This document shows, piece by piece, positions 50,117-62,410 of a stretch of 64,000 nt of DNA. The stretch comes from Catonia carolina (lineage: Eukaryota; Arthropoda; Insecta; Hemiptera; Achilidae): assembly GCA_035578175.1 (NCBI GenBank), contig JAQMRL010000003.1:58450672-58514671 (forward strand). Reading direction: 5' to 3'. Under the pieces are notes generated by a model, which was not told where the DNA came from, did no database searches, and saw nothing but the letters and a program-made list of their open reading frames with translations. How positions within the stretch are numbered: position 1 is the first letter of the stretch; each line of letters opens with the position of its first letter. Position numbers and translations under genes: made by a program.

Positions 50117-51289
50117 GAACAATTCTCAATTCCTACGCGTGATAATAATTAAGACGATGAATAGTGAAGAATAAAGATAAATAATAATGAATAATAAAGT
50201 GACTTGCCGTTTTTTCACGTAGATTAATTTTGAAGGAGTATTTTCACAAGCAATGATTGCTGGCACCAGTTTAATTTGTGTACCCGTAGAGGTTTACGCA
50301 AAAAACGCTTTTTGTCACGCCAGTTTCATATTGTTGTATGATATGAAGTGCGTGAAAGCTTGAAGAATAGTGATTTATTAGATTGGTAGTATTGACAGGT
50401 AATTTTATGGTCAGGTTTTAATATGCCACACTTATGCTACTTAAGACTGAATGAATGACGTCACGCTATTTCATCAAGAGTGGTAAGGAAGTAATTGGTG
50501 TACTCTATTAATTCTCTATTTCTATTTTAATTGCTCATACTTAAACTTCTTTCTACTAACTTTCTAAATTAGAGAATACTACACTAGTAATTTTTCTTGT
50601 TTGCTGACTCCAGCTGCCCATATTTTAATTTTTTATCAAATTACAGTGTAGCATTTGTTGATCTCTCTATACCTTAACGAACTAGAGACTGCAGATGAAG
50701 GCGGGGTATAGTGACCTAGATCATACCACAGAACCAATTAACTTTCGTTAATCGTAAACACGTTGTGGTCCCGCTGTGGGTGACAGCCTAACAAAATGTC
50801 AGCTGGAGTTAAGTGGAACAGAGTGTAACTTAGCAAAGGGGCAACCTTACCCGACCTTACCTTACCTGACCTTGGCGGTTATTGGCTAAATTTCATCTGC
50901 AGTTTTCCGTTTGTTAGGGGTATAGTTGATATATTTTGTCAGTCAACTTGTCCATTTTAAAAGTTTTACTGCTCATGATAGATAACCAAATGAAAAGCTG
51001 ATAACTTCTTTGGACCAATGGTTTAGAACGCTGAATCTTAGTGAACTGTGGAACGGAGTTCTTCTGGTCCAATTTCCAGCCTATGTCTGAAACACTACTG
51101 CACCTGATAATAAGAGTCATATATTTTGAAACTTTTTATACTACATGCATTTTCCACCCAAACTAGCTGTCTTAATTGTTACCCTCCTCTAGGATACTCA
51201 TAAATATACATTTCATAGATCCATAGGCAACATATAGCTTAGAGAAACTGAGAATTATTACCTGGCATTTACATATAGCAGTCTAATAG
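50117..51289. other. Intergenic, unassigned
   Basis: A GC-richer patch at 50690-50890, with tandem CTTACC-type pentamers at 50844-50872, stands out. It could be a promoter or a repeat; no coding support. Confidence 0.35.
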
Positions 51290-51530
51290 ACATGAAGGAA
51301 GATAAAAAGAATTATGACAGATGGGATAACGTACACAAGTACAACACTAGAAATAAATACAAGCTGGATATTAATCCCACAGACTAAGTTTAGCAATAAT
51401 TTTGTAGACATGAAAGTTCAATATTGTTTAATAAATTGCCTGGATTGTTGGTTTACCACAATTCAAGCGCAAACTGAAAAGTGGCTGAAGTGTAAATCCT
51501 GCAGATGATTATCTCTCCTGTGATATTAGT
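51290..51530 (+). pseudogene. LINE C-terminal tail
   Basis: YDRWDNVHKYNTRNKYKLDI followed by broken SILFNKLPG matches the YNTRNK and LFN.LP tail of Jockey/RTE-like reverse transcriptases. Confidence 0.6.
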
Positions 51531-51839
51531 GATTTGATTTTTTAAGTTTATTGCTCACTTTTAATATTTTATGTGTTTGGAGTGTCATCTGGCATCTTAT
51601 CTGTGCCCTGTGTTGTTTTACACTTGTGATATTTGTTTTATAAGAGGTAATGTGTACTTTGTATGTGAACTATGTATCTTTTTTATGTTTTGTGTGTTCC
51701 ATGTTAATATGACTTTTTGTCTGTTGCATAGTTTTGCCTAACAACAAAAAACAAGATATTATTATTATTACTATTATTACATTTCACATACATACTCACC
51801 AGCCCTTATTCAGATATGAGGTTTTGGGCTTTAACAACC

Positions 51840-51925
51840 ATAACTATATGACTATATCTACTATACCGACTATATCTACTATATCTACTACTATATTTAT
51901 ATCTACTATATCGACTATATGGCCA
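51840..51925. repeat. Degenerate CTATATCTACTATA minisatellite
   Basis: Five to six imperfect repeats of ACTATATCTACTAT. Confidence 0.65.
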
Positions 51926-52088
51926 TAACTATATGCTGGGATGAGCAAGACAGGGAATTAGTAAAAATTGTAGTCATTATAAAAGTCTCTATTTCAATTA
52001 ATTATGATCGTTTCCTACCCCAAATATTTTTGACTTTCATGTATAATGCTACATTACTTTCATGTACAGGCTACATTACTTTACATTA

Positions 52089-52771
52089 AATCATCATCAT
52101 TCGTGTTCTCTCCACAGCAGGTCTCTACATTCAGTTCTCCAACCCTCCCTATCTCACGCCAACCTCTTCACTTCCTCTTACCTTCTTCCCTGTTTTACAT
52201 CATCAAGCATCTTGTACATTTTGCACCATCTTGCCTTCCTTCCATTAACTGGTACCTCCAGCATGTCTGCAATTAGACACTCCCTTCTTAACCAGTGACC
52301 CAGCCATCTGTGTTTCCTCCATCTCAACGTCTCCAGCAGCCCCACTTCTCTCCCACTCCCAAAACACCTCTTCATTTCTAACTCTTTCCATTAGCTAATC
52401 TTTTCCATCCTTCTCAAAATCCACATTTCCTTCAACCTCTTCTCATCGTGCTTCCTTAATGTCCACATCTTTGCTCCATACGTGGCCACACTCCAAACAA
52501 AGCATTTTACCAATCTCTTTCGCAATTCCAAATCAAGCCCATTGTACAAAATTTGTCGTTTCTTGCCAAATGCCTCTTTGGGAGTTGCAGCCCTCACCTT
52601 CACATCTTTGGCACACCTCATATCATCCATTACAGGGTATCCAAGATACCTAAAAGACTTGACCTGCTCTATTTTATTCCCTTTCAGGGTTACCGTAATC
52701 TTCTTTGGTGCCCTACTTATTACCATGCATTTTGTCTTTTTAACATTAATTCTCATTCCATATGTCACAAG
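52089..52771 (-). pseudogene. LINE fragment, RT C-terminal half, with target duplication
   Basis: Minus-strand frames: INVKKTKCMVISR, VKSFRYLGYPV, VWSVATYGAKMWTL and WLGHWLRRECLIADM, ending in a GAT repeat. CTTTACATTA flanks both sides (52079-52088 and 52772-52781). Confidence 0.75.
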
Positions 52772-52781
52772 CTTTACATTA

Positions 52782-53780
52782 CAATAAGCTTTATTTATTT
52801 ATATGCTAAATTCCTAAGGAAAACAGACTACTGTGGTCCCAAGATAATCACTGAGGGCAGTGGCAATCACAGTATTTTGCCATCCAGAAAAAAGAATCAT
52901 CTCATGATGAGTCTTCATCGGAGTCCAGGAACTGTGGTATTACCATACTGTGCTATACCATTAGTATGATGACATAGTCAAACACCCACATCAAGTAGAA
53001 GGAATGAGGTGAGACAGAGAAATAAGCAAAGGGAGACTTTTTTTCAAATTTTAATATAAAGGTATAATGACTTGTGTTATTATTTTCAATCAGGTCACTT
53101 AATAATTTTTGGATAAATTTAAAAAAAAAATAAATTAACCTATAGTTATAGAGTTGTTCAATAATCCAGATTATCTGAAATTGACTTGCCCCCATTTTTT
53201 GGGATGTTTGGAAGTTCGTTACGATAGTTTTTTTTAATGATTAAAAACAAAATATTGAAAATAGGTTGACATTGAATTAAATATTACATAACTACTAATT
53301 TTATTCAAAATAAAAAAAATCTATTAATATTCATTTGATTTTACTTTTTAAATATTCTAAAATACATTTGAAGTAATGAAGAAACAATACTATCTAATAC
53401 CAAGGTATTTTGTGTCGATTGTTTCTATACACTATATTAGAAATTCAGATGTATTTATTTTATATATGTGTTTATGGTGGGCGTGAGATACAATAATGTT
53501 AAAAAATAAATTGCACACTGATTTTTTTTTGTGAACTACTGTAAATGTGTTATAACAGTAATAACGTACTATAATAGCAATGTCCTCCAATATATTGGTA
53601 TTATGACGACAGTAGTTTAGGTGTGTCACTCACTAACAGTTTTCAAAATGAACAAGAGTTTTAACAATGTCATTTACAATGCAATCACTATCCACCTATA
53701 GATTGTAGTTGTTACTACATTATCATCACCATCATCATCATCATTTATAACATCAATACTGAACTAGAAGTGTGTAAAAA
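52782..53780. other. Upstream region of the secreted protein gene
   Basis: AT-rich. A CAT microsatellite at 53721-53745 precedes the TTTATAA box. Confidence 0.4.
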
Positions 53781-53837
53781 ATGTTTTCGCTCAATTATCG
53801 GCTATTATGGATATTAATAAGTTTTATAATATGTCAG
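53781..53837 (+). CDS. Secreted protein exon 1 (signal peptide)
   Basis: Nineteen codons: short polar start, then LLWILISFIIC. ATG context is AAAAATG. A TTTATAA box 30-35 bp upstream is too near for a normal 5' UTR, so transcription may start further up. Confidence 0.62.
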
Positions 53838-56800
53838 GTAAAGTTCATCAAAATTATAATTTATATTGTATAATTAATTTTACAGAATGTTGTTATCTAA
53901 TTATTTAATTATTATTTTTCACCGATGTTATAAATTCTTAAAATAAAAGTAGGTTTTTCAAACAACTATTCAAAGTAACATCAGTATCTTGGTTTTTAGT
54001 GATTACTCCGGAATACTGTCAGTGGGTTTAAATTTTATAAAAATTCTTTTCAGATCTTACCTAATTCAAGAAATTTCAATTTTTATTCCTTTACAGTTTA
54101 GCGCACTACCATTGTACCACAGAGGGGGCTGAAAGTAGCTTATTATTATTATTATTATTATTATTATTTAGTTTAATAATTTCAAATTTTATTTATTTGT
54201 AAAATAAAGTAATTTTTCCATTGTAACTCGTTTTTTCCAAACACCACTTTAGAGAGAGCATGCTAAATCAATATTTTAATTACTTTTTCACGCTTTGCTC
54301 ACATTTCCTTTTCTCCCACAATCGTTTCATTTTTTCAGATTTTTCTGTCTTAAGGTGTTCAATACTGTGATGTTCACATCTCTTCTTTTTATTATCTCCC
54401 ACGAAGATCACTCTGGTTTTTTTTTTCTAAAAATTTCTGTCTTCTGTGTCAATTTTGCATCTTTCATGTCGTTCAATGTTACTGTGAACCATGCTGGTTT
54501 TATTTATTGTACCTTTTTTTATTGGAACCTTTTTAAGTTATTAAAATTGTTGTAAAAAATAGTAGGACACTAATAACTATGGTGGGGACAAGAAACAGTT
54601 AAATTGAACCCAGGACTTTTAGTGTAATATTCTAGTACTTAATAACTTAATCAGTAAGATGGTAATAATTTTATTTTTTTCAAATTTGAAATTGTAAATT
54701 TATTACTAAACCATAAAATTTCATTTTTTACTTATTTTAGTTTATAAGCACATCAACTGCTTGGTCATCAGTGACTATCGTGGTTTTTAGAACATAATGC
54801 CTATGTGGAACTAAGTGAAAAGTTAATAGATCTAGGAATCGAACCCTGGACTTTAGCTTCCATTGCTTAGGCTAATCTAGCTTTCTGTTGCTGATAATTA
54901 AATATTTTAATTACTTCATCTCTTGTCCTATCACACAACTCTATTTATTATTGTAGTTCAATATTTTTTCACATTTTACAAATTTATGATACATTAATGT
55001 GTGTTACTTTAGTGGAGTACTGGTAGAATCAAAAGTAAAATGTAATGGGTTCCATTTTTTGTTACCAACAAGTAATCTTATCATATAAAAGCCAACTGAT
55101 ATTTATTTACAACACACTGTAGTCACTTAAAACCAAACAAACAATCAGTTAACATAAAACAAAAAGAAAAATTTAATGCCAAATTTTGAAGATTTAGAAT
55201 ATTGTACCAGCTTGTTATTTAGCAACAAATTTTAAGTATGTAGCTATATAATTATTTTTACTATATTTTTTTTTTCATTTTTAAAAGCATATTTTATTTA
55301 ATGTGTTGTTCTTTTCTTTATGGCATGGGCCATTTAACGTGAGATGGAATCAAGATATTTTATAAAATTAAATTAAAAAACTATAGTAAAATAAACTACC
55401 AGCATTGTAGTAGTTTCCCAAGCTTCCATTTCCTTCAGGCCTGTTTCCCAGGACCTGTTAAGAATTCTACTTTCTTTCATTCTTTGAAGATAATATTCAA
55501 ACCATTTATTTAATAACTGATAGCGTTAATAACCAATTGTCTCATTTACTCTTATTGTCTGCAACTCTTGCCTTATGTAGAAATTTCAGTCTGTCCTCCG
55601 TTGTACAACTCTTGATCCTCATTAAAAAATGTAGGCCTATCTCTGTAACTTTCAATTTTTGTTTCCTTTTTCCTGCAAGAAACCAAGTTTTGCTGTTGTA
55701 TATAGGATTTGGAAATGCCATTGTACAACAAAATCCCATCAGTTTGCTCTGTTCCTCAGTGTAGTTGCCACTGTTCCGCATGTTCTCTAAAAACTATGTA
55801 TTTTTTTTTATCTACATCAAACTCTCTGTGAAAACCAATGTGGCGGCTCAAGTAATTGAAAGTTTTAACCTACTCAATGGTAGAGTTATTAATCACTACC
55901 TTTGATTTCCCAACAAAAGCCATTACTTCAGTTTCTGTGCTAGGTTTGATCAGGTTGTTTGAAATGAGTTTTAGAAAATAAATATAGCTTTTATAATTTA
56001 ATGTGTTATTTTTACAAATATGGTGTCCTACTTCATAACATGGATTTTCAGTAAATTGACATTTAAAAAAAATCTGTTTACTGAATTTGCTGTTCTTATT
56101 GGGGTATTTTTATAATGGCCTACCAATAAAATCAGATAAATTTCATGTGTGTAGTTTGACATGGGGTTGAGTTGTCAATTTTATTCCAAAACTTTTAATT
56201 GTTTTTACTGATTTTTTAGATTAAGTTACGTTTTTTCTAAAAAAAATGGTTTCGACCATGCTAGAGTTCATTCCACTTATGTTTGGAACTGTTGTAAATA
56301 ATTGAAGACCTTGGTGCAACAATCGGTTATCTCAGGAGATACAAAAAAATCCTAACTTCGCACGTTTGTATGCACAGCCAACTTCTTTCTCTTTACCAAA
56401 CATATGATTGAATTTGACTGTTTGTTGCACCAAATGATAGAACGATTTTTTTACTATAAGAATGCATTATAACCTAAAAATGCTTAAAAATGGAGATGGC
56501 CGGTTGTTGCATCATGGTCTTCAATTGATCTGCTCTGCTATTGGTTGGATGTACAATTGAATCGGTGAGTGGAAAAAGGGTAATATTCTAAAAAAATGCG
56601 AAATTGAACGAAGATAGCAGTTTTGTTAAGTTTACTTCGGTGCATGTATTGGTTGTTAAAAGGGAAATATTCCTTGTATCTAAAAGCAGCTAAGCTACAT
56701 TAAAAATTTAGTAGAGTGGAAAAAGAATAATATTCCAGGAATATTACCCTTCTTCCATTCAATAGTGAACACCAGTTGGACCTCTGGTTTCTGTCTTATT

Positions 56801-59800
56801 ATTTTCAAAATGTAACTGTAAATTATTTTAAAATTAAAATAAAGTTTTGTAGCACATTGGCACATTATATTGTTTTTTCAACTTAATTTTTCCCATTCAC
56901 TTGTACTAAATCTAGAAAAAGGTGATAGTCAACATATTAATAATCGAAAATCAATCCCATGATTGTTGTAAAACAAATTCTAAAGTCACCATTACAAAGG
57001 TTTAATATAGTACTACAAATGACCAATTGGTCATTTTACCATTAAACCAGAAACAAAGTTACAAAACAGTTTTTTTTAATTTCTCGAAAATAAGGATTTT
57101 GGAGTATTACCCTTTTTCCACTCACCGATTCAATTGTATTTACAGAAAATCCTTAGTGCAGGCCATCTCAATGTGAGAGAAAATTGGGTTCTAATTGAAA
57201 TCGTATTTAAATATGATAAGGAGCTTGTTTACACCATGCAGAAAATGAAAATGAAATATCTGGGTCATATGATGTGTGGACCAAAATATGAAATGCTTCG
57301 CTTGATAATACAAAGCAAGATTCTGGGGAAGAGAGATGTGGGAAGAAGAATTTCTTGGTTGAAGAATCTTTGAGACTGGTTTCATTGTTCATCAGCCGAG
57401 TTGTTCAGAGCTGTGGTGTCCAAGGTCTGAATAGCTGTCATGATTGCCAACCTCCGGTCGGAGAGGGCACAATAAGAAGAAGAAGAACTATCATAATCTT
57501 TTAAAACTTTTATTTACGTTGCAGCTGGATAATCAAAAATATATAACTAAATAGTATATCATTAACAAATTAGTGCTGCCCTAATTATTAATATCAGCCC
57601 TATATTTAATGTAGAATTGTTACTTAAAAATTTTCTGCATGCACTTTTAATATGCGTCTGTAATCTTATTGAACAAAAATTAATATTCAAGTTAATTTGG
57701 AATGCTAATTATTGAAATATTCACTTCAATAACAAAAGCGGTGAACGTCAGCAAAACTCATTAGTTTATCTTGTATAAAAATATTCACATTTTAAAATAG
57801 GCTAACTATTATAAACTATATAATAAGAAATTTAACCAGAATTGTCAACATCATCTTCACAGCCATGACAATCTACTGGCTATAAATAATTTTAATTAAT
57901 TAATTAACACTATAGAAATATTTTAAGCAGTTCATTTGACAGCCTCTATGGCATTGTGATTAACATGTTAAGCTACCAAGTGAAAATTCCCAAGTTCAAC
58001 TCCTGCCTAGGGTCTGGAAATTATAAAAAGTTAGAATCCATCACACCGTATTACAGTAGCCACTAATGGCCTAGCTACTGATGTGACTAAAAAAAATTTA
58101 TATTTTAGATTTATCTTAAAATACATTAATTACTGGGCTATTAAAATTCCAAATTACTAGTGCCCATAAAGTATCAGTAATTTTAATATGTTTGTTTTAA
58201 TACATTTTAATCCCCCAATTAATTTTTCATTTCTTTATCAAAAAATTGTTTCTCATTTTAATTTCTTCTTTCAATTAATTTTAAATTTTATAAACAACAG
58301 TTTATTAAATTGTATTTGTTGTTTGTAATATGTAGAGAATGGTCACTGGAAAATATTGTGATTATTTACTTTTATTATCCTGTTTGCTAACAGTTAAAAT
58401 AATATGTAATTGATTGTAAATGTTCTGTTTTAATAAAATAAATTATTATAGTTCACATTGTTCTGAATAAAATGGTGTAATTACTTTGTCCCATTTGCAT
58501 CTGAAGGTATTTAAAAATTAATAATAATAAATTACTATTTATTAATTAATTAATAATTAAAGCGGTACCATTATAAATTAGGCACCCCTTAAAACTTTAT
58601 TCAATGTTTCTCATAAATTACTATTTTACGCCTTGAAACACAAGAAAAATCATAACTTCAGTTCTATGATAGCTTGTCATAATTTTTTACTTAAGTGTTG
58701 GCAATTAAATACACTATGATTTGTGTCAAAAGCATTTTTCATAAAATTTAGCTCTTCTATTTTAATTTAACTTTGAATAATTAGTTTGTCACAAAATGTA
58801 TTATTTTATTTTACATATTGAAAATTGTTTTTGGGAATTTTTAAAATCGGTTCTAAACCATGAGAGATAAATGCAATCTTTAATTTTACACCAAATTTAA
58901 GTTAGTAGGTTTAAAGATTACAGAGATATGATTTTTATACAAATAGCGTACTTTTTTATTTTAACCCTGAGTGTTAAGGTTGTAATTAACTTTTGAGATA
59001 TTTTTTATGCGTTGTAAACTGAATGCAATGCACTCTATTCATTGAAGCAGTGTCCAGAAAACCATTACAATATTAAGAGTAAACATTTTAATAAAATAGT
59101 AGACTTCCCCCCTTCTCTTTAGTTAATTTTTTTCTTTCATTTTACTTGACATACAAACTTGTTTTCCATGTGAAATTTTCTTTGAGATTTTAGGATCAAA
59201 TAATTTAATTTAATGTTTATACTTCACATTAACAACCATTGAAGAAATAAGTAACAGAATAATTTAATGTTTTGTTTAATGTGTTACTTTTACAAAAAGA
59301 AAACTGTTAATTAATAATTTTTTTGTTTATAATTAAGGTTTCATTTACACAGCAACCTTCCATAGAATATTTAATTGTCTGGTATTGTTTAGTTTTATCA
59401 TGAAGTTTTGTTTTACATGCTTAAAAAATTATCTTTTGTTTTGAAACTTATTTGCAAATCATTATGGAAATTGGTGAAGAGACAAAAACCTGTAGTTAAG
59501 AATTTTAAATATTTACATAGCACTACTACTTTGTTACCTATTTTCATTATCTTAGTACATTTCTGTTTATTTGTCTGTCTGTCTTTCTTCACAGCTTAAT
59601 GTGCTCTTCTGTTTTGACCTCCTTCTTTATTTTAATTTAGTAGACCCTCAAATTATTTATTAAGCTAGCAATTATGCCTGTACTTCACGCAGACTTATTA
59701 CCTGCTGAAATACAATGGTGAATAAACTCTCTAGAGAATTTTCAAAAACATATATATGTCAAACAAAAGTTGTTGATAAATTTAAAGGTGTTACTTCAGT

Positions 59801-61283
59801 CCTTTTCTTATACTTATATTTCTCAGTACTTCTAACCTCAAATAAATTAATGCGAATAACAAATTCACAAAAAATATCAAATGAAAATTTTAGAGAATGT
59901 TTTTTTATTATTTATTTAAAGTGGCATCAACAGCTTAGGTTATTTAGTGACTAGCATGGGTTGTGGTACATAATCAGTGGTTTTAACAAGTTACAATTCC
60001 GAAACCTAGCTGGAAATTGAACCAGGGACCTTCCACTTAACAATGTTCATCACAGTCTAGCACTCTAAGTACAGTACCAGGGAAGCAGCCTGCAGAATTT
60101 TATGGTGTCAATTAGCATAGCCTTATGTTCTGAGTAATTATAAAAAAGGAATACTATAAATAATCAGAGTTCCAGAAATAAAAATTTTGAAAAATAAAAT
60201 TTACATTTAAAACATTTGCTAAAAATTTAAAATACCCACTGTTCAATTTATTTCAAATTGAAATGTATGTTTACCCTTAAATAAAGCAACTGAACAAACA
60301 GGTTTAAATAGTGGTTGTAGAGAGAACATTTTTTGGTTTTTACAAAAAAATATGAAAAAATTGGTAAAAACTAATGAGATTTTGAGAAATAGATGACAAG
60401 AATTTAAAATGAAACTTCTCTATTTAAATTTCTAAGTGCAATTTTTTAATATAATTTAAGCATAAATCTTTATAATGCATTCTGCAGCTTACAGTAAATT
60501 ATAATGTATAAAAAATATTTGAAATTGTTTTACCGACTTTTTTACCTGCCTTGATTTTATTCTTTATGATTTTTGTTACATGTGTTTCATTCGATCCATC
60601 ATAAAGAGTACATAAAATGGTATAATTTTCACACTTGTTAAAATTTTTAGAAGATATAGTTTCTTCAGTACTTCAGTAATTGAACTTGTTTAACCTTTTA
60701 AAATTCTAGCATTTTCCAGACCTTATCAAACCTTAATGTTTATTTGAGGGAAAGAAACATAAGAATGTCGATTATTGTAACAAGTGGTGTTAAATTTGTA
60801 ACCTTTCTAGTAATTACAAAAGGTTGTGAGGCTATCACCATCATAACCTATGTTTACAAATACTTCCAGAGTTGAAAATTACATTCAAAATTCACAAAAG
60901 AAACATTCAATTAATTCGAAAAAACTTGGATAAAAGTGAATGATTTAAACAAATTATTATTTTTCATAAGATTTGATAAACACAAAAACTTTGATTATTG
61001 TTTTGAAAATTTTGAATCAATAGCTGTTAAATTGTTTTAGGTTGTATTTGCTGAGGCTCTGGGAAGATATAGACGCCAAGCTGAAATTGCAAGTTCTGGT
61101 ACTCATGAAGTAATGGGACCAGGTGGAACCACTCCATTTGCTGATATGTTTAACACTCTTCTGCGACCTTTTCAATATTTAACTGAAATATTGCAAAAAA
61201 TAATTCAAGCTTTCGCACAAATTGGTCAGAATATTGCCACAAATATAAGTGATAAATTTACCTCTTTTACTCAACCAAAATGA
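53781..61283 (+). CDS. Small secreted helical protein, two exons (99 aa), unrecognised
   Basis: Exon 1 is 53781-53837 (19 codons, donor CAG|GTAAAG) and exon 2 is 61041-61283 (80 codons plus TGA, acceptor TTTTAG). Exon 1 gives MFSLNYRLLWILISFIICQ and exon 2 opens VVFAEALGRYRRQAE. The hydrophobic signal sequence continues across the junction and ends in V-F-A|E, a good -3/-1 signal peptidase site, which argues for a direct splice. The mature part (about 76 residues) has no cysteine. It holds a dibasic RR near its start, a Gly/Pro/Thr stretch, then a long amphipathic region (about 60-95) with repeated Phe/Ile/Leu and Gln. Neither exon has a known-domain motif that I can see. An AATAAA lies 46 bp after the stop. 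The intron is 7.2 kb; an extra exon cannot be excluded. Function unknown. Confidence 0.65.
54135..54168. repeat. TTA microsatellite
   Basis: About ten TTA units, in the intron of the secreted protein gene. Confidence 0.8.
54742..54893 (-). mobile_element. tRNA-derived SINE (family 2), degraded
   Basis: Box B GGGTTCGATTCC on the minus strand; body shares GACCAAGCAGTTGATGTGCT with the other family 2 copies. Confidence 0.55.
55430..55975 (-). pseudogene. LINE reverse transcriptase C-terminal fragment
   Basis: Minus-strand pieces VMAFVGKSKVV, MGFCCTMAFPNPIYNSKTW and KLKVTEIGLHFLMR correspond to the KTK..AF, Y(G/N)SETW and EM.FLRR blocks. Confidence 0.55.
57130..57492 (+). pseudogene. LINE 3' end fragment
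   Basis: KMKYLGHMMCGPKYEMLRLI and GRRISWLKNL, then a short 3' UTR and an AAG repeat. Unlike 55430 it lies on the plus strand, so it is a separate insertion. Confidence 0.7.
57948..58092 (+). mobile_element. tRNA-derived SINE (family 2)
   Basis: CAGCCTCTATGGCATTGTGA head, box B AAGTTCAACTCC, body GGGTCTGGAAATTATAAAAA, A-rich tail. Confidence 0.6.
58100..59900. other. Intron of the secreted protein gene, very AT-rich
   Basis: No element or exon recognised in this 1.8 kb. Confidence 0.45.
59918..60098 (-). mobile_element. tRNA-derived SINE (family 2)
   Basis: Minus strand has box B GGTTCAATTTCC, and the tail side reads AAATAACCTAAGCTGTTGAT as in the other copies. Confidence 0.55.
61041..61283 (+). 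CDS. Secreted protein exon 2 (mature peptide)
   Basis: Eighty codons in one open frame after the acceptor, ending FTSFTQPK and TGA. Contains the end of the signal peptide, RYRRQ, and the amphipathic helix LLRPFQYLTEILQKIIQAF. Confidence 0.68.
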   Translation, partial: VVFAEALGRYRRQAEIASSGTHEVMGPGGTTPFADMFNTLLRPFQYLTEILQKIIQAFAQIGQNIATNISDKFTSFTQPK

Positions 61284-61328
61284 AAATTTTAATTTATTTT
61301 ATGGTTATGTTATATATTCGTAATTTGT

Positions 61329-61334
61329 AATAAA
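61329..61334 (+). terminator. Polyadenylation signal AATAAA of the secreted protein gene
   Basis: Canonical hexamer 46 bp after the stop codon at 61281-61283. Confidence 0.6.
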
Positions 61335-61639
61335 ATATTTTATGACATTTTATAAAGATACCATGTTATTCTTTTCTTTTAAATATTAATTCCAATATTT
61401 TTCAATGTGACATGACTCATTATCAATTCTTGCCATTAATCAGTATAAAAATACATTTATGTAGGTATTTCTGTTAATGTTATGAATACATTTATGTATT
61501 CGCAGTAACAGTACAGCAGTGACATGACATCTGTTGGAATATTTTTACTGCAGTGAACTCCTTCACAGTGCAGTATTCTTATTAGCTTAGGCACATAGTA
61601 CTATTAAATAGTCTTTGCACTCCAAATGTTCCTTGGATA

Positions 61640-62410
61640 CTGACTAAAATCTGGTATGAAATGGAATAATGAAAGAGTGCTACTATAGTATGCAGCCTAC
61701 CATGTTATGTTTAGTAAAGTTTGTATTTGTTGATGTGGTAGCACTGTCCACTTGTACTTTTCTCATATGTTTACAATAAAAAGAATATTTTTTTTGACTG
61801 TACAAGATATTTTTATTTGAAACTGTATACAATTAACAACAAGCAAATTTGATAAAAAAAGGATACAAATATTAACAAATTTTAAGACATTGAGGAGCTC
61901 GCCCATTGACAGTACTCCAACCGTTGTAATTAAGCTAATTAATTATTTTGTTAAGGATAATTAAGTAAAAGGATAATTTAAAGAAAAAAGGATAAAATAA
62001 GGACAATAAAAAGGATAATTTTCAAGAAAAGGATAATAATACGATAATTTACAACAGCAAATAATACTATACAATATAATACGAAAAGGATATTAAATGT
62101 TATAGGTATGTACTTATAGTTTACATTTATGTATGTTTGCGCTACCTCAAAAAAGCCACAGTTGTTTCTTTCTTCATTAGCAATTACATTTCTATAAAAA
62201 TATTTTAACAACATTTTACATCTAGTTAACACACAACCTAACTGTAATGAAGACATAACCTTAATGTACAAAATATGTGAATCTTTAAGCGCGAAGAAAA
62301 GCTAGTGGACAGTGCTACCACATCAACAAATACAAACATCACTAAACATGCGGTAAAGTGCATTTAATAATAGCACCAATGAAAGTGTGTTACCTCATTC
62401 CAGCCCTGTT
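61640..62410. mobile_element. Element with about 60-bp inverted repeats
   Basis: Arms 61705-61765 and 62294-62355 pair through GTGGTAGCACTGTCCACT; weaker pairing extends outward (AATGAAAGAGTGCTACTATA). About 530 bp of AT-rich sequence lies between. No transposase seen. Confidence 0.6.

Noticed and set aside
49869..50174. 101-codon plus-strand frame
   Set aside because: Falls within the 245-bp insertion and has a mixed composition without a domain; kept only as a repeat observation.
52046..52969. Plus-strand frames of 76-138 codons
   Set aside because: Antisense of the LINE fragment on the minus strand.
53432..54555. Short frames around the secreted protein start
   Set aside because: No signal of coding selection; the frame at 54295 is T-rich background.
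61978..62271. 97-codon minus frame, hydrophobic
   Set aside because: Low-complexity AT-rich sequence between inverted repeats; no start context or splice support.
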